In this document: piece after piece, positions 35,868-44,893 of the stretch
Layout of the letters: each line of letters starts with the position of its first letter
Numbering within the stretch: the first letter of the stretch is position 1
DNA from: an uncultured bacterium
GTDB taxonomy: Bacteria; Chloroflexota; Anaerolineae; J036; Brachytrichaceae
Direction of reading: 5' to 3'
NCBI GenBank assembly: GCA_903921365.1
Contig: CAIXPS010000603.1
Location: 1 to 64,000, forward strand
Length of the DNA: 64,000 bases
Translations under genes and position numbers: made by a program
Notes under the pieces: model-generated
The model's database searches: none
What the model was told of the DNA's origin: nothing
Seen by the model: only the letters and a program-made list of their open reading frames with translations

Positions 35868-36908
35868 GTGCCTATTGTTCCGGCGGCGGCGACGCTGCTC
35901 ATCGCGTTTGCACTATCGTTAGCGCTCACACGCCTGGCGATCTGGCTCGGCCCGCGCGTAGGTATTGTGGCGTCGCCAGGCGGACGGCGCAGACACTCGC
36001 GCATCACGTCGCGGCTGGGCGCATTGCCATTGTGGGGCGGATTCACCGGCGCAGTGCTCCTCAGCCAGTTGTTCAGCGTGCCGACGCTCGATCCCAGCGA
36101 ACCCAAACGACTGCTTGGATTATTGCTGGGTGGCGCGTTCATCTTTGTCGTCGGGCTGGTAGACGATAAGTTCGAGTTGTCCTCGCGGCCGCAATTCATC
36201 GCGCAGGCCATTGCAGCGGGGATCGCAATCGCGTTCACGGTGTTTATCGAGCGTTTCACCGACCCGTTCACGCGCGCCGAAGTGGTGCTCCCCGGCGTCA
36301 TCGTCGTCGTCATCAGTGTCCTCTGGTTTATGGGCATGACCAATACCGTGAACTTTCTCGACGGTATAGACGGGCTGGCGACGAGTGTGGCCGTGGTTGC
36401 TGCAACCGTCACGGCGATTCACATGTTGCGTGAAGGTCAGTACAGCGTAGCGCTGCTGCCAATCGCTTTGGTGGGCACGCTGCTCGGGTTTCTGGTCTTT
36501 AACCTCCCACCGGCGCGCATCTTCCTCGGCGGCGGCGCGCTCTTTCTCGGTTTCACGCTGGCCTGCGTTGGAATTGTGGCAGGCGCCAAGGTGGCGTTGC
36601 TGCTGCTGGTGATGGGACTGCCCATCGCCGACGTGGCGTGGCAAATCTTTGACCGCGCGCGGCATGGGCGCAGCCCCGTCCATGGTGATCGCGGCCACTT
36701 GCACTTCAGGCTGGCCGATCGTGGCTGGAGCGCGCGCCGGATCGTATTACTGTATGTTGGCACGTGCGCCGCATTCGGCGTCGCCGCGCTGGTGTCACAG
36801 CCGCCGCTGTTCAAGCTGATCACGCTGATCGTCCTGGCCGTCGCCGTCATAGTGACACTCTTCCTTCTCTCCAACAGAAAAGAGTCTTCCACGAATCCAC
36901 ACGAATGA
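35868..36908 (+). CDS. Polyprenyl-phosphate sugar-1-phosphate transferase (WecA/TagO-like)
   Basis: A membrane enzyme of the MraY/WecA family (346 aa, about ten helices) that moves a sugar phosphate from a UDP-sugar to undecaprenyl phosphate, starting envelope polysaccharide synthesis. Family motifs are GLVDDKFEL (DD metal site), NTVNFLDGIDGLA and HGDRGHLHFRLADRGWS. It begins at a GTG at 35868, 46 nt from the divergent DUF2085 start; no clear ribosome site is seen. The last residues (STNPHE) and TGA stop are encoded by an inverted repeat. Confidence 0.88.
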   Translation: MPIVPAAATLLIAFALSLALTRLAIWLGPRVGIVASPGGRRRHSRITSRLGALPLWGGFTGAVLLSQLFSVPTLDPSEPKRLLGLLLGGAFIFVVGLVDDKFELSSRPQFIAQAIAAGIAIAFTVFIERFTDPFTRAEVVLPGVIVVVISVLWFMGMTNTVNFLDGIDGLATSVAVVAATVTAIHMLREGQYSVALLPIALVGTLLGFLVFNLPPARIFLGGGALFLGFTLACVGIVAGAKVALLLLVMGLPIADVAWQIFDRARHGRSPVHGDRGHLHFRLADRGWSARRIVLLYVGTCAAFGVAALVSQPPLFKLITLIVLAVAVIVTLFLLSNRKESSTNPHE

Positions 36909-36934
36909 CAGAGCGAATTCGCGTGGATTCGTGG
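36889..36934. repeat. 18-bp-arm inverted repeat at the end of the WecA-like gene
   Basis: Arms at 36889-36906 (CCACGAATCCACACGAAT) and 36917-36934 are complementary at 17 of 18 positions with a 10-nt loop. The TGA stop at 36906-36908 overlaps the left arm. It probably also acts as a terminator. Confidence 0.8.
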
Positions 36935-36989
36935 AGAAATCTGTTCTTACCGCAGGCGGTGATAATAAAACTCATGCGCATGATAAATA

Positions 36990-37018
36990 TTGACTTTATC
37001 CGTCTTGAAGACTATACT
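36990..37018 (+). promoter_or_regulatory. Promoter of the suf operon
   Basis: TTGACT (36990-36995), a 17-nt spacer and TATACT (37013-37018): each hexamer differs from the sigma-70 consensus at one position. The expected transcript has a leader of about 80 nt before sufC. No clear IscR or SufR site was identified in it. Confidence 0.72.
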
Positions 37019-37107
37019 TCACCTATAGAAAGACAATAACAAGGTGCGTAATAATCACCTTTGCTGGATAATTTACGGAACGACAAAGACACAAAGCGAG
37101 GATCAGA

Positions 37108-37914
37108 GTGGAAACACCAAAGTGGTTTGAAGTTCGAGATTTACATGTCAATATTGCCGGGAAGCCCATCCTGAAAGGGCTGAACCTGAGCATGAATGCG
37201 GGCGAGATACACGCCATCATGGGGCCCAATGGTTCCGGCAAGAGCACCCTGGCGTATACGATCAGCGGTCACCCGGCTTATGAAGTGACCAGCGGCGATA
37301 TTCTGTTCAAGGGCGAAAGCATCCTGGGGATGAAGGCCGATGAGCGCAGCCGTGCGGGCATCTTCCTCGCATTTCAGTATCCTGTGGCGATTCCCGGCGT
37401 CACGGTGGCGAACTTCCTGCGCACAGCGGTGAACGCGCGCATCAAGGCCGATGCTGCCGCAAAGAACGGCGGCGTGCTGCCCCCGTCGATTAAAGGCATC
37501 ACGATCGCCGATTTCCGCAAATCCCTGCGCGAATCGATGAGGGTGCTCAAGGTGGACGACTCGTTCGCCGGCCGCTATCTGAACGACGGCTTCAGCGGCG
37601 GCGAGAAGAAGCGCGCCGAGATACTGCAGATGGCGATGCTCAGGCCGCAACTGGCTGTGCTGGACGAGACGGATTCCGGCCTCGACATCGACGCGTTGCG
37701 CGTCGTCAGCGAAGGCGTCAACAGCCTGCATGCCCGCGACCAGAGCATGGCGGTGCTGGTAATCACACACTATCAGCGTCTGCTGAATTACATCAAACCG
37801 CAGTTCGTGCACGTGCTCATCAACGGCCAGATGGTCGAAGAGGGCGGGCCGGAACTGGCGTTGGAACTGGAAGAGCGCGGCTATGACTGGCTGCGCGACC
37901 CCGAATCGGTATAG
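37108..37914 (+). CDS. sufC: Fe-S cluster assembly ATPase SufC
   Basis: The ABC-type ATPase of the SufBCD scaffold, which builds Fe-S clusters in the cytoplasm (268 aa). It has Walker [10 protein letters not shown] at about 39-47, the Q-loop [11 protein letters not shown], signature [11 protein letters not shown], Walker [15 protein letters not shown] and a switch His in VITHYQRLL. It starts with GTG at 37108. A heptamer hairpin starts 4 nt after its stop and sufB follows 88 nt after it. Confidence 0.97.
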   Translation: METPKWFEVRDLHVNIAGKPILKGLNLSMNAGEIHAIMGPNGSGKSTLAYTISGHPAYEVTSGDILFKGESILGMKADERSRAGIFLAFQYPVAIPGVTVANFLRTAVNARIKADAAAKNGGVLPPSIKGITIADFRKSLRESMRVLKVDDSFAGRYLNDGFSGGEKKRAEILQMAMLRPQLAVLDETDSGLDIDALRVVSEGVNSLHARDQSMAVLVITHYQRLLNYIKPQFVHVLINGQMVEEGGPELALELEERGYDWLRDPESV

Positions 37915-37917
37915 ATA

Positions 37918-37988
37918 AGAGAGATTAGAGAGTAGAGATACGGGATACAGCGAGTGTAAATCTCGTATCTCCACTCTCGAATCTCTCT
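37918..37988. repeat. Heptamer-built inverted repeat between sufC and sufB
   Basis: Arms at 37918-37942 and 37964-37988 match at 23 of 25 positions. The left arm is AGAGAGATT, AGAGAGT, AGAGATACG, a different set of heptamers from the other copies, but the right arm has changed in parallel. The two mismatches fall 7 bp apart, at heptamer junctions. Confidence 0.88.
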
Positions 37989-38002
37989 GTCCGAGGTGAG
38001 TA

Positions 38003-39424
38003 ATGGCTGAAAATAGATCACAGGTTGATGTCAACGATTCCTATGCTGAGAAGTATGGTTTCCATGATGCTGAAAACTATACGTTCAAGAGCCGCCGAGG
38101 TATTGACGCCGAAATAGTGGCCGAGATATCGCACATGAAGGGTGAGCCGGAGTGGATGACCAGTTTCCGCCTGCGCTCGTTAAAGTCCTTCGAGTCAAAG
38201 CCCATGCCCAACTGGGGCGGCGTCGCGGCGTTGAACAGCATCAAGTTCGAAGATATTTTCTATTACATCAAGCCCACCGACAATGATCGCAACGATTCGT
38301 GGGAGGATGTGTCGCCGGAAATCAAGCGCACCTTCGACAAACTGGGCATCCCCGAGGCGGAACAGAAGTATCTGTCAGGCGTGGGCGCTCAGTACGATTC
38401 CGAGGTCGTATATCACAATATCGCCAAGGATCTTGAGCAAAAGGGTGTGCTTTTCCTCAGCACCGATATTGCCCTGAAGGAGCACCCCGAGATTTTCCGG
38501 CAGTATTTTGGAACAGTCATCCCGCCTGAGGATAACAAGTTCTCTGCGCTCAACAGCGCCGTATGGTCGGGCGGGTCGTTTATCTATGTGCCCCCGGGCG
38601 TCAAGGTGGACCTGCCCTTGCAGGCCTACTTCCGGATCAATGCCAAGAACGTCGGGCAGTTCGAGCGCACGTTGATCATCGTCGACGAGGGTGCCTATGT
38701 CCACTATGTGGAAGGTTGCACCGCGCCGATTTACTCTTCCGACTCGCTGCATAGCGCGGTCGTCGAGATCATCGTCAAGAAGGGCGGGCGCTGCCGCTAC
38801 ACTACCATCCAGAACTGGTCGACCAATGTGTATAACCTGGTGACCAAGCGCGCCGTGGCTTATCAGGACGCGACAATGGAATGGGTGGACGGCAACCTGG
38901 GTTCCAAGCTCACGATGAAGTATCCGGCGGTGTATCTGATGGAGCCCGGCGCGCATGGCGAGATTTTGTCGATTGCCTTCGCGGGCAAGGGGCAGCATCA
39001 GGACGCCGGCGGCAAAGTGGTGCATGTTGCGCCGAACACGACCAGCAAGATCGTCAGCAAGTCGATCAGCAAGGACGGCGGGCGCACTGCGTATCGCGGC
39101 CTGGTCAAGGTCTATAAGGATGCCACGGGCAGCCGCAGCAATGTGGTGTGCGATGCGCTGTTGCTCGACGAGCACAGCCGCAGCGACACATACCCGTATA
39201 TCGAAGTCGATAACGACGAGGTCAGCATCGGTCACGAGGCATCGGTGAGCAAGATCGGCGAAGAGCAGTTGTTCTACGCGATGAGCCGCGGCCTGAGCGA
39301 AGAAGAAGCCTCAACGATGGTCGTCTCCGGCTTCATCGAACCTCTCGTCAAGGAACTCCCGATGGAGTACGCCGTCGAAATGAACCGGCTGATCGCGCTG
39401 CAAATGGAAGGCACCGTAGGATGA
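38003..39424 (+). CDS. sufB: Fe-S cluster scaffold SufB
   Basis: The main scaffold subunit of SufBC2D (473 aa). It has the typical opening [33 protein letters not shown], a beta-helix core with [27 protein letters not shown] (conserved Cys) and [23 protein letters not shown], and the C-terminal [26 protein letters not shown] with the His and Glu needed for cluster formation. It sits between sufC and sufD, each gap occupied by a heptamer hairpin. Confidence 0.97.
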   Translation: MAENRSQVDVNDSYAEKYGFHDAENYTFKSRRGIDAEIVAEISHMKGEPEWMTSFRLRSLKSFESKPMPNWGGVAALNSIKFEDIFYYIKPTDNDRNDSWEDVSPEIKRTFDKLGIPEAEQKYLSGVGAQYDSEVVYHNIAKDLEQKGVLFLSTDIALKEHPEIFRQYFGTVIPPEDNKFSALNSAVWSGGSFIYVPPGVKVDLPLQAYFRINAKNVGQFERTLIIVDEGAYVHYVEGCTAPIYSSDSLHSAVVEIIVKKGGRCRYTTIQNWSTNVYNLVTKRAVAYQDATMEWVDGNLGSKLTMKYPAVYLMEPGAHGEILSIAFAGKGQHQDAGGKVVHVAPNTTSKIVSKSISKDGGRTAYRGLVKVYKDATGSRSNVVCDALLLDEHSRSDTYPYIEVDNDEVSIGHEASVSKIGEEQLFYAMSRGLSEEEASTMVVSGFIEPLVKELPMEYAVEMNRLIALQMEGTVG

Positions 39425-39429
39425 GAACT

Positions 39430-39477
39430 GAGATTAGAGATAGGAGATTAAGTCTCCAATCTCCAATCTCTAGTCTC
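39430..39477. repeat. Heptamer-built inverted repeat between sufB and sufD
   Basis: Arms at 39430-39449 (GAGATTA, GAGATAG, GAGATT) and 39458-39477 pair at 18 of 20 positions with an 8-nt loop. It begins 6 nt after the sufB stop and ends about 13 nt before the sufD ATG, so it occupies the spot where a ribosome site for sufD would be. Confidence 0.85.
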
Positions 39478-39490
39478 TCTGTAGATAACA

Positions 39491-40849
39491 ATGGCAATCG
39501 TAAATCTCAAACCTGTCCCGCTGGTTAAGAGTGGGGAATTGACGCGTGAATTTGTGGAGGCTTACTCGGCCTCGCTGAACGATCCCGAATGGCTGGCGGC
39601 GCGCCGGCTGGAGGCGTTGCGGGTGTTCCGCGACACGCCCGCGCCGCAGCGCACCAACGAACTGTGGCGGCGTGTGGATCTCAGCGCCTTTAAACTAGAC
39701 CAGGTGATTCCCGCGATTTCTGCGGGCGTCTCTGTTGCGCCCGGCGCATTCGACGATTTGGTGACGAGCCTATCTGCATCGAATTCGCCCGGATGGGTGT
39801 TGCATGTGGATGGCGGCCACGTGCAACACTCGCTTGCTCCCGAACTCGCCGCGCAGGGCGTGATCTTCGCCGATCTGGCAACGGCTGCTCGTGAGCATGC
39901 CGAGTTGCTTGAGAAGCATTTCATGACCAGTTGCGTCAAGCTGACGGATTCATATTTCGCCGCGCTGCATGGCATATTCGCCCGAGGCGGCGTCGTGCTG
40001 GTTGTGCCAAAGGGCGTGCAGATCACTGCGCCGCTGCGCGCGCTCACACGCATGACGGCAGGTCGCCGCGCCGACTTCAACCACACGCTGGTGATTCTGG
40101 AAGAAGGCGCGAGGGCGACGCTGATCGAGGAGTTCGCGTCTCTGGGCGACCTCGCAACGAGCAGTGCGTTGCCGCAGTCTATGTATAACGGCGCCGTCGA
40201 GATCATTCTTGGCAAGAACAGCCAACTGGATTATGTGAGCATTCAGGACTGGGGCCGTAACATCTATAACTTCACCACTGAGCGCGCACACATGGGCGAG
40301 GGTTCGACGCTGCATTGGGTCGTGGGCGGCATGGGCGGCAAGTTTACCAAAACGCTGCTCGAGGCCGACATGCTGGGCGCCGGCGGCACTGCGCTGTTAT
40401 CCGGGGTGTTCTTCACCGACGGCAAACAGCAGATGCACATCGATACGCAGCAGAACCATATCGCGCCTGGCTGCAAGAGCGACCTGCTGTATAAGAACGC
40501 ATTGCGCGACGACTCGCACACGGTGTGGCGCGGCAACATCCGCGTGTTTCCCGGCGCGCAAAAGACGGACGGCTACCAGGCCAACCGCAATCTCCAACTG
40601 TCGCCCCGCTCACGCGCCGACTCGATCCCCGGACTTGAAATCGAGGCTGACGATGTGCGTTGCACGCATGGCGCGACCGTGGGGCAGATCGAGCAAGAGC
40701 CGATGTTCTACATGGCGACGCGCGGCGTGCCCGAAGTGGAGGCGCGCCGGCTGGTGGTGCAAGGCTTCTTCGCGCCGGTCATCGACCGCATCCCGCTTGA
40801 AGAGACGCGCGACCGGCTGGTTGAGGAAATCAGCAGAAAGATCGGGTAG
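39491..40849 (+). CDS. sufD: Fe-S cluster assembly protein SufD
   Basis: Partner of SufB and SufC (452 aa). The N-terminal helical part (PEWLAARRLEALRVFRDTP) leads into the SufBD beta-helix with NHTLVILEEGARATLIEEFAS, QLDYVSIQDWGRNIYNFTTERA and the C-terminal ADDVRCTHGATVGQIEQEPMFYMATRGVPEVEARRLVVQGFF, where the conserved His lies. sufS and a SufU/SufT scaffold are not downstream; the next gene is on the other strand. Confidence 0.96.
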   Translation: MAIVNLKPVPLVKSGELTREFVEAYSASLNDPEWLAARRLEALRVFRDTPAPQRTNELWRRVDLSAFKLDQVIPAISAGVSVAPGAFDDLVTSLSASNSPGWVLHVDGGHVQHSLAPELAAQGVIFADLATAAREHAELLEKHFMTSCVKLTDSYFAALHGIFARGGVVLVVPKGVQITAPLRALTRMTAGRRADFNHTLVILEEGARATLIEEFASLGDLATSSALPQSMYNGAVEIILGKNSQLDYVSIQDWGRNIYNFTTERAHMGEGSTLHWVVGGMGGKFTKTLLEADMLGAGGTALLSGVFFTDGKQQMHIDTQQNHIAPGCKSDLLYKNALRDDSHTVWRGNIRVFPGAQKTDGYQANRNLQLSPRSRADSIPGLEIEADDVRCTHGATVGQIEQEPMFYMATRGVPEVEARRLVVQGFFAPVIDRIPLEETRDRLVEEISRKIG

Positions 40850-40855
40850 TGCAAT

Positions 40856-41281
40856 CTACGCCTCTTCTTCCTCCGGTGGGTGTGCAATCTCACGGCCAGC
40901 AATGGTGGCGGAGATGATGCTGACCGAAAAGCTGACCAGCATGAGCACAACAGTGAGGCCGAGCCTGATATCGGTGTGATAGGCGGCATTGGCAAAGCCA
41001 TGAAAGGCGAGTTGTCCAAGCGCCGATCCCAGGCCGGCCCAAACGCCGACCGCGCCGCCGGCGATGCGTCCCTGTCGTGGCTCTTCGTAGATCGACGCTA
41101 CTTTGCGCCCTGCGAGGATCGCCACGACGGACGCAACCGCCAGATTCGTCCACCAGCCGGCCACGTAGGCGGCGCCAGCCAGTCCAGGCAACAGCGAGAC
41201 GATTAACCCGCCCGCCGCAATCGCAGTAACGGCGGTAGCAACAACCGAGAGTAGAAAATAGCGCAGATGCTGACGGTTCAT
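40856..41281 (-). CDS. Membrane protein of unknown function
   Basis: A 141-residue protein with four predicted helices (about residues 8-32, 40-58, 74-92 and 101-127) and an acidic end (PPEEEEA). The loop RKVASIYEEPRQGRIAGGAVG recalls DUF5518-like small membrane proteins. Its ATG overlaps the era stop codon by 4 nt, so it is translationally coupled to era. Confidence 0.7.
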   Translation of the reverse strand: MNRQHLRYFLLSVVATAVTAIAAGGLIVSLLPGLAGAAYVAGWWTNLAVASVVAILAGRKVASIYEEPRQGRIAGGAVGVWAGLGSALGQLAFHGFANAAYHTDIRLGLTVVLMLVSFSVSIISATIAGREIAHPPEEEEA

Positions 41282-42195
41282 TCAGTAATTCCAAGCAACT
41301 CGTTGACGGCGCCCTCATCGCGTCGCCACGCAGGACGCACCTTCACCCATAGTTCGAGGTACACCTTCGAACCAAGCGCTTTCTCAACTTCGCGACGCGC
41401 TTCACTCCCGATGCGCTTCAGCATCGCTCCACCCTTGCCGATCAGGATGCCCTTCTGCGAATCGCGCTCGACGAAGATCGTTGCGCCGATAAACAGCGTG
41501 TGGTTCGGGCGCGCGGCGAACTGATCGACCGACACAGCGATGGCGTGCGGCACCTCTTGTTCAAGGAAGCGCAACGCCTGTTCGCGAATTAACTCCGCAG
41601 CCAGCACCTTCTCAGGTTGATCGGTGTACTGATCTGGTGGGTAGAGTTCCGGCCCGGCGGGGAGATGCGCGATCAACATCTGCAGCAACTCGTTCATGTT
41701 CTCGTCCCGGATGTCCACACCGGATGTATAGACCGTGTTCTGGCTGCCGAGAATGCCCTGGTACATCGCGGTAAATTCAGCCAACCTGCCGGCATCGGCA
41801 ATGTCGGCCTTGTTGAGCGCCATCACCACCGGTTGATTCATCTTCTTGATGCGGTCAGCAACCGTCACGTCGGCAATGTCTGGCGCTGTGGTGAGGTCCA
41901 CGACGAACAGGATTGCGTCGCAATCAGACAGCGCGTTCTCAACCTCGCGCATCATGTACTGGTTGAGCGCGGACTTGGGGTCGTGAAAACCGGGCGTATC
42001 GACGAAGATGACCTGCGCGTCGTCGCGCGTCAAAATGCCCATGATGCGGCGGCGCGTGGTTTGCGGCTTAGGCGACGTGATCGCCACTTTATGACCTACT
42101 AAAGCGTTTACGAGCGTAGACTTGCCCACGTTGGGTTTGCCCACAACGGCCACATAGCCGGAGCGGTGGCCGGAAGGAAAATTCATTTGATCCAT
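41278..42195 (-). CDS. era: GTPase Era
   Basis: An essential GTPase that binds the 16S rRNA 3' end and helps 30S subunit maturation (305 aa). G1 GKPNVGKST, G3 DTPGFHD, G4 NKAD and the C-terminal KH domain (GKGGAMLKRIGSEARREVEKALGSKVYLELWVKVRPAWR) are all present. The stop codon overlaps the start of the small membrane protein gene. Confidence 0.97.
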   Translation of the reverse strand: MDQMNFPSGHRSGYVAVVGKPNVGKSTLVNALVGHKVAITSPKPQTTRRRIMGILTRDDAQVIFVDTPGFHDPKSALNQYMMREVENALSDCDAILFVVDLTTAPDIADVTVADRIKKMNQPVVMALNKADIADAGRLAEFTAMYQGILGSQNTVYTSGVDIRDENMNELLQMLIAHLPAGPELYPPDQYTDQPEKVLAAELIREQALRFLEQEVPHAIAVSVDQFAARPNHTLFIGATIFVERDSQKGILIGKGGAMLKRIGSEARREVEKALGSKVYLELWVKVRPAWRRDEGAVNELLGITE

Positions 42196-42201
42196 TACAC
42201 A

Positions 42202-43686
42202 CTACTTACTTGTTATCGTTGAAATGTTCGTTATAGTCGTCCCGATCCCGGCGGCCTTGCGGAAGGCGCTCAGAATCTTGTAGTATCCCGTGCAGCGGCA
42301 CAGGTTGCCGCTGATGCTCTCTTTGATCTGCGCCTCGCTAGGATGCGGATTTTCGAGAAACAGCGCTGCGCCCGACATGATAAAGCCCGGCGCACAATAT
42401 CCGCACTGCACAGCGCCCTCATCGATGAAGGCCTGTTGCAGCGGATGCAGGCGCCCTTCATGTGCCAGCCCTTCAATCGTGATCACCGATGCGCCATGCG
42501 CGCGCGGCGCCGGAACCAGGCACGACATCACGCCTTTGCCATCCATAATCACCGTGCAGGCGCCGCACTCTCCTTCAGCGCATCCTTCCTTTGTGCCGAC
42601 CAGCCCGCAGTCTTCGCGCAGCAACCTTAGAAGAGTCTTGTCATGCGCCTCTGGATTGTCGATCACGTGCTCGTGGCCGTTGACGGTCAGCCGGATGGGC
42701 AGACGCGCGTTTGCGAGCGGCGCCGGGCGCGCAGCGTCGGGCGTCACAAGCAACGCGGGCGCGTCGTTCCAATCGGCGCGCTCGTCACCGTTCATCAATT
42801 GTGTCAGCGCGCGCGCCACAAGCACACCCACCATATCGCGGCGATACGCGGCGGAGGCGCGAATATCATCGATGGGTTTGGCGGCAGTTTGCGCGAGCGT
42901 GGCAGTCTGCGCGATGATCTCCTGACTCAATGGTTGGCCGATCAGCGTCTGCTCGGCTTCGCCCGCATGAATGATCGTCGGGGCGACGGCGCCGAGTGTT
43001 ATATGCGCAGAAGAGATTAGAGATGTGTGATTAGACGCTTCGCGTCGAGATTGAGTTGTGAGAACGACGGCGCAGTTGACGATGCTGATGGCCTGCGCGC
43101 GACGCAGCCCAAGTTTGATAAACGTGCCATGCGAAGCATCATCCAGCGCGGGGAAGGCGATGTCGGTCAACAGTTCGTCACGCGCCATAACTGTGCGGCG
43201 CACGCCAGTATAAAAGTCAGCGAGCGCAACAACACGCTGTCCACGCGCTGAGCGCAACGTCACGCGCGCGCCAAGCGCCATCAGCGGCGTGATCGTGTCG
43301 TTGGCAGGGGATGCGGTGATCAGGTTGCCCGCGAGGGTGGCGCGGTTGCGAATCTGCGGCGCGCCCACTTCGCGACACGCGCGAGCGAGCGGGAAGGCGC
43401 GTTGAACGCACAGCGCCGACGCTGTCACATCGTTATGCGTGACGAGCGGCCCCAAGTGGATCCAGCCGGCGCCATCAAGGCTGATCTGATCCAGCCCCGG
43501 AATGCGCGAAATATCAATGAGCGTTTCCACCTGCCGCGCGCCGCGATCCAGTTCGATGACAAGGTCGGTGCCGCCGGCGATGATGCGCGCTTCGCCCGCA
43601 CTCACCGCGCGTGCACTCATCGCGCGCGCAAGCAGCGCGACGGCTTCGTCCAGCGTGGCCGGCGTATAGTATTCATTCCACATCAC
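42202..43686 (-). CDS. FAD-binding/2Fe-2S fusion subunit of a molybdenum hydroxylase-like enzyme
   Basis: A 494-residue fusion. Residues 1 to about 300 are a CoxM/XdhB-type FAD domain (RIIAGGTDLVIEL, NRATLAGNLITASPANDT, ITLGAVAPT). From about residue 331 a CoxS-type ferredoxin carries both clusters (GTKEGCAEGECGACTV; QCGYCAPGF and CRCTGYYKI). In standard xanthine dehydrogenase XdhA the ferredoxin precedes the FAD domain, so the order is reversed here. The molybdopterin-binding large subunit is not in the window. About residues 208-226 are encoded by a heptamer repeat inserted in frame. Confidence 0.88.
   Translation of the reverse strand: MMWNEYYTPATLDEAVALLARAMSARAVSAGEARIIAGGTDLVIELDRGARQVETLIDISRIPGLDQISLDGAGWIHLGPLVTHNDVTASALCVQRAFPLARACREVGAPQIRNRATLAGNLITASPANDTITPLMALGARVTLRSARGQRVVALADFYTGVRRTVMARDELLTDIAFPALDDASHGTFIKLGLRRAQAISIVNCAVVLTTQSRREASNHTSLISSAHITLGAVAPTIIHAGEAEQTLIGQPLSQEIIAQTATLAQTAAKPIDDIRASAAYRRDMVGVLVARALTQLMNGDERADWNDAPALLVTPDAARPAPLANARLPIRLTVNGHEHVIDNPEAHDKTLLRLLREDCGLVGTKEGCAEGECGACTVIMDGKGVMSCLVPAPRAHGASVITIEGLAHEGRLHPLQQAFIDEGAVQCGYCAPGFIMSGAALFLENPHPSEAQIKESISGNLCRCTGYYKILSAFRKAAGIGTTITNISTITSK
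43010..43070. repeat. Heptamer-like element inside the FAD/2Fe-2S coding region
   Basis: GAGATTA, GAGATGT and GTGATTA units (about 43013-43034) are followed by a small GACGC-TTC-GCGTC hairpin and GAGATTG. Only one full arm is present. The element stays in frame and adds a Ser/Thr/Asn-rich loop to the protein. Confidence 0.65.
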
Positions 43687-43719
43687 CCCACATTATAGGC
43701 GGTGATAGGCGACGCACGG

Positions 43720-44700
43720 TTATGCCAGGGCGCCAATATCGAGCGGAATGGTATTTAACAGATCGTTCAGAACCGCCATTGCAGTGCGATTGCGCAATTC
43801 CGCCTCAGGTTTGACGATCAGGCGGTGCGCCAGCGTGAACGGCGCGAGATATTTGATGTCGTCGGGGATGACGTGGTCGCGCCCGCGCAACACGGCCAGC
43901 GCCTGCGCGGTTTTGTATAGCGCGAGGGTGGCGCGCGGGCTGGCGCCAAGGGCGAGGTCTGGATGGCCGCGGGTCGCGCCGACCAGCCGCACGATGTAGT
44001 CCTGCAGCGAGTCATCGACATGGATTTCCCACACCTGCCGTTGCAGTGCGGGCAACTGCGTCACATCGGCGACCTGCTTCAGGTGCGTCACGGGATGTTC
44101 GCGTTGCAGGTTGGTCATCAACTGGCGCTCTTCGACCGGCGTCGGGTAGCCCATCCCCAGCCGCATCAGGAAACGGTCGAGTTGCGCTTCGGGCAGCGGG
44201 AAGGTGCCTTCATATTCAATCGGGTTTTGCGTCGCCAGCACGAGAAATGGATTTGGCAGCGGACGGCTGACCCCATCAACGCTCACCTGCTGCTCCGACA
44301 TCGCTTCGAGCAACGCCGATTGCGTGCGCGGTGTGGCGCGGTTGATCTCGTCGGCGAGAAACACATTCACGAAAATCGGGCCGGGGCGAAACTCAAACTC
44401 GCTGTTCTGCTGATTGAAGATCGACACGCCAGTGACATCGTTGGGCAGCAGGTCAGGGGTGCATTGCAGACGCTTGAACACGCCGCCAAGGCTGATCGCC
44501 AGCGAGCGCGCCAGCATCGTTTTGCCGACGCCGGGCACATCCTCGATCAACACGTGACCCTGGCACAGCAACGCCACCATCAACAACTCGATCACACTGC
44601 GCTTGCCGACGATAACATGCTCAATGTTATCGGTCACTGCCGTTGCAAAAGTCCGAACCTGGTTCGCTTCGTTCATAGGCTTCACATGAAAATCCGTCAT
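43720..44700 (-). CDS. MoxR family AAA+ ATPase
   Basis: A MoxR-type ATPase of 326 residues that usually acts as a chaperone for VWA-domain partners or for cofactor insertion. VIVGKRSVIELLMVALLCQGHVLIEDVPGVGKTMLARS includes Walker A; GPIFVNVFLADEINRATPRTQSALLEAM includes Walker B; TQNPIEYEGTFPLPEAQLDRF is the family signature. The ATG at 44700 is chosen; 44676 is a possible alternative. No DUF58 or VWA gene, its usual partner, is adjacent, but the upstream neighbour on the same strand side is the molybdoenzyme-like fusion. Confidence 0.93.
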   Translation of the reverse strand: MTDFHVKPMNEANQVRTFATAVTDNIEHVIVGKRSVIELLMVALLCQGHVLIEDVPGVGKTMLARSLAISLGGVFKRLQCTPDLLPNDVTGVSIFNQQNSEFEFRPGPIFVNVFLADEINRATPRTQSALLEAMSEQQVSVDGVSRPLPNPFLVLATQNPIEYEGTFPLPEAQLDRFLMRLGMGYPTPVEERQLMTNLQREHPVTHLKQVADVTQLPALQRQVWEIHVDDSLQDYIVRLVGATRGHPDLALGASPRATLALYKTAQALAVLRGRDHVIPDDIKYLAPFTLAHRLIVKPEAELRNRTAMAVLNDLLNTIPLDIGALA

Positions 44701-44893
44701 GGGCACGAGGCACTCCTGTTTACCTGATGCCCATGACGGGGGTGGGGGGAGATATACTCCCCGCCCATTGCCCGGCATTTATAACACGGGCGCAACACTC
44801 CGGCTATCTGGAACGAAAGTGTACACGGAAAACAAGAAACGTGCAGACGGGTTCTGTTTGCCGCAATCGATCAGAAGTGATAGATTCAAGTGT

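Noticed and set aside
35822-36412. N-terminal extension of the DUF2085 protein
   Set aside because: The extension is antisense to the WecA-like gene and Ser/Thr/Asn-rich without conservation; GTG at 35821 gives a complete DUF2085 domain.
44699-44893. N-terminal extension of the flavoprotein
   Set aside because: The FAD-binding fold starts right after the ATG at 44894; upstream residues are low-quality and overlap the divergent MoxR start.
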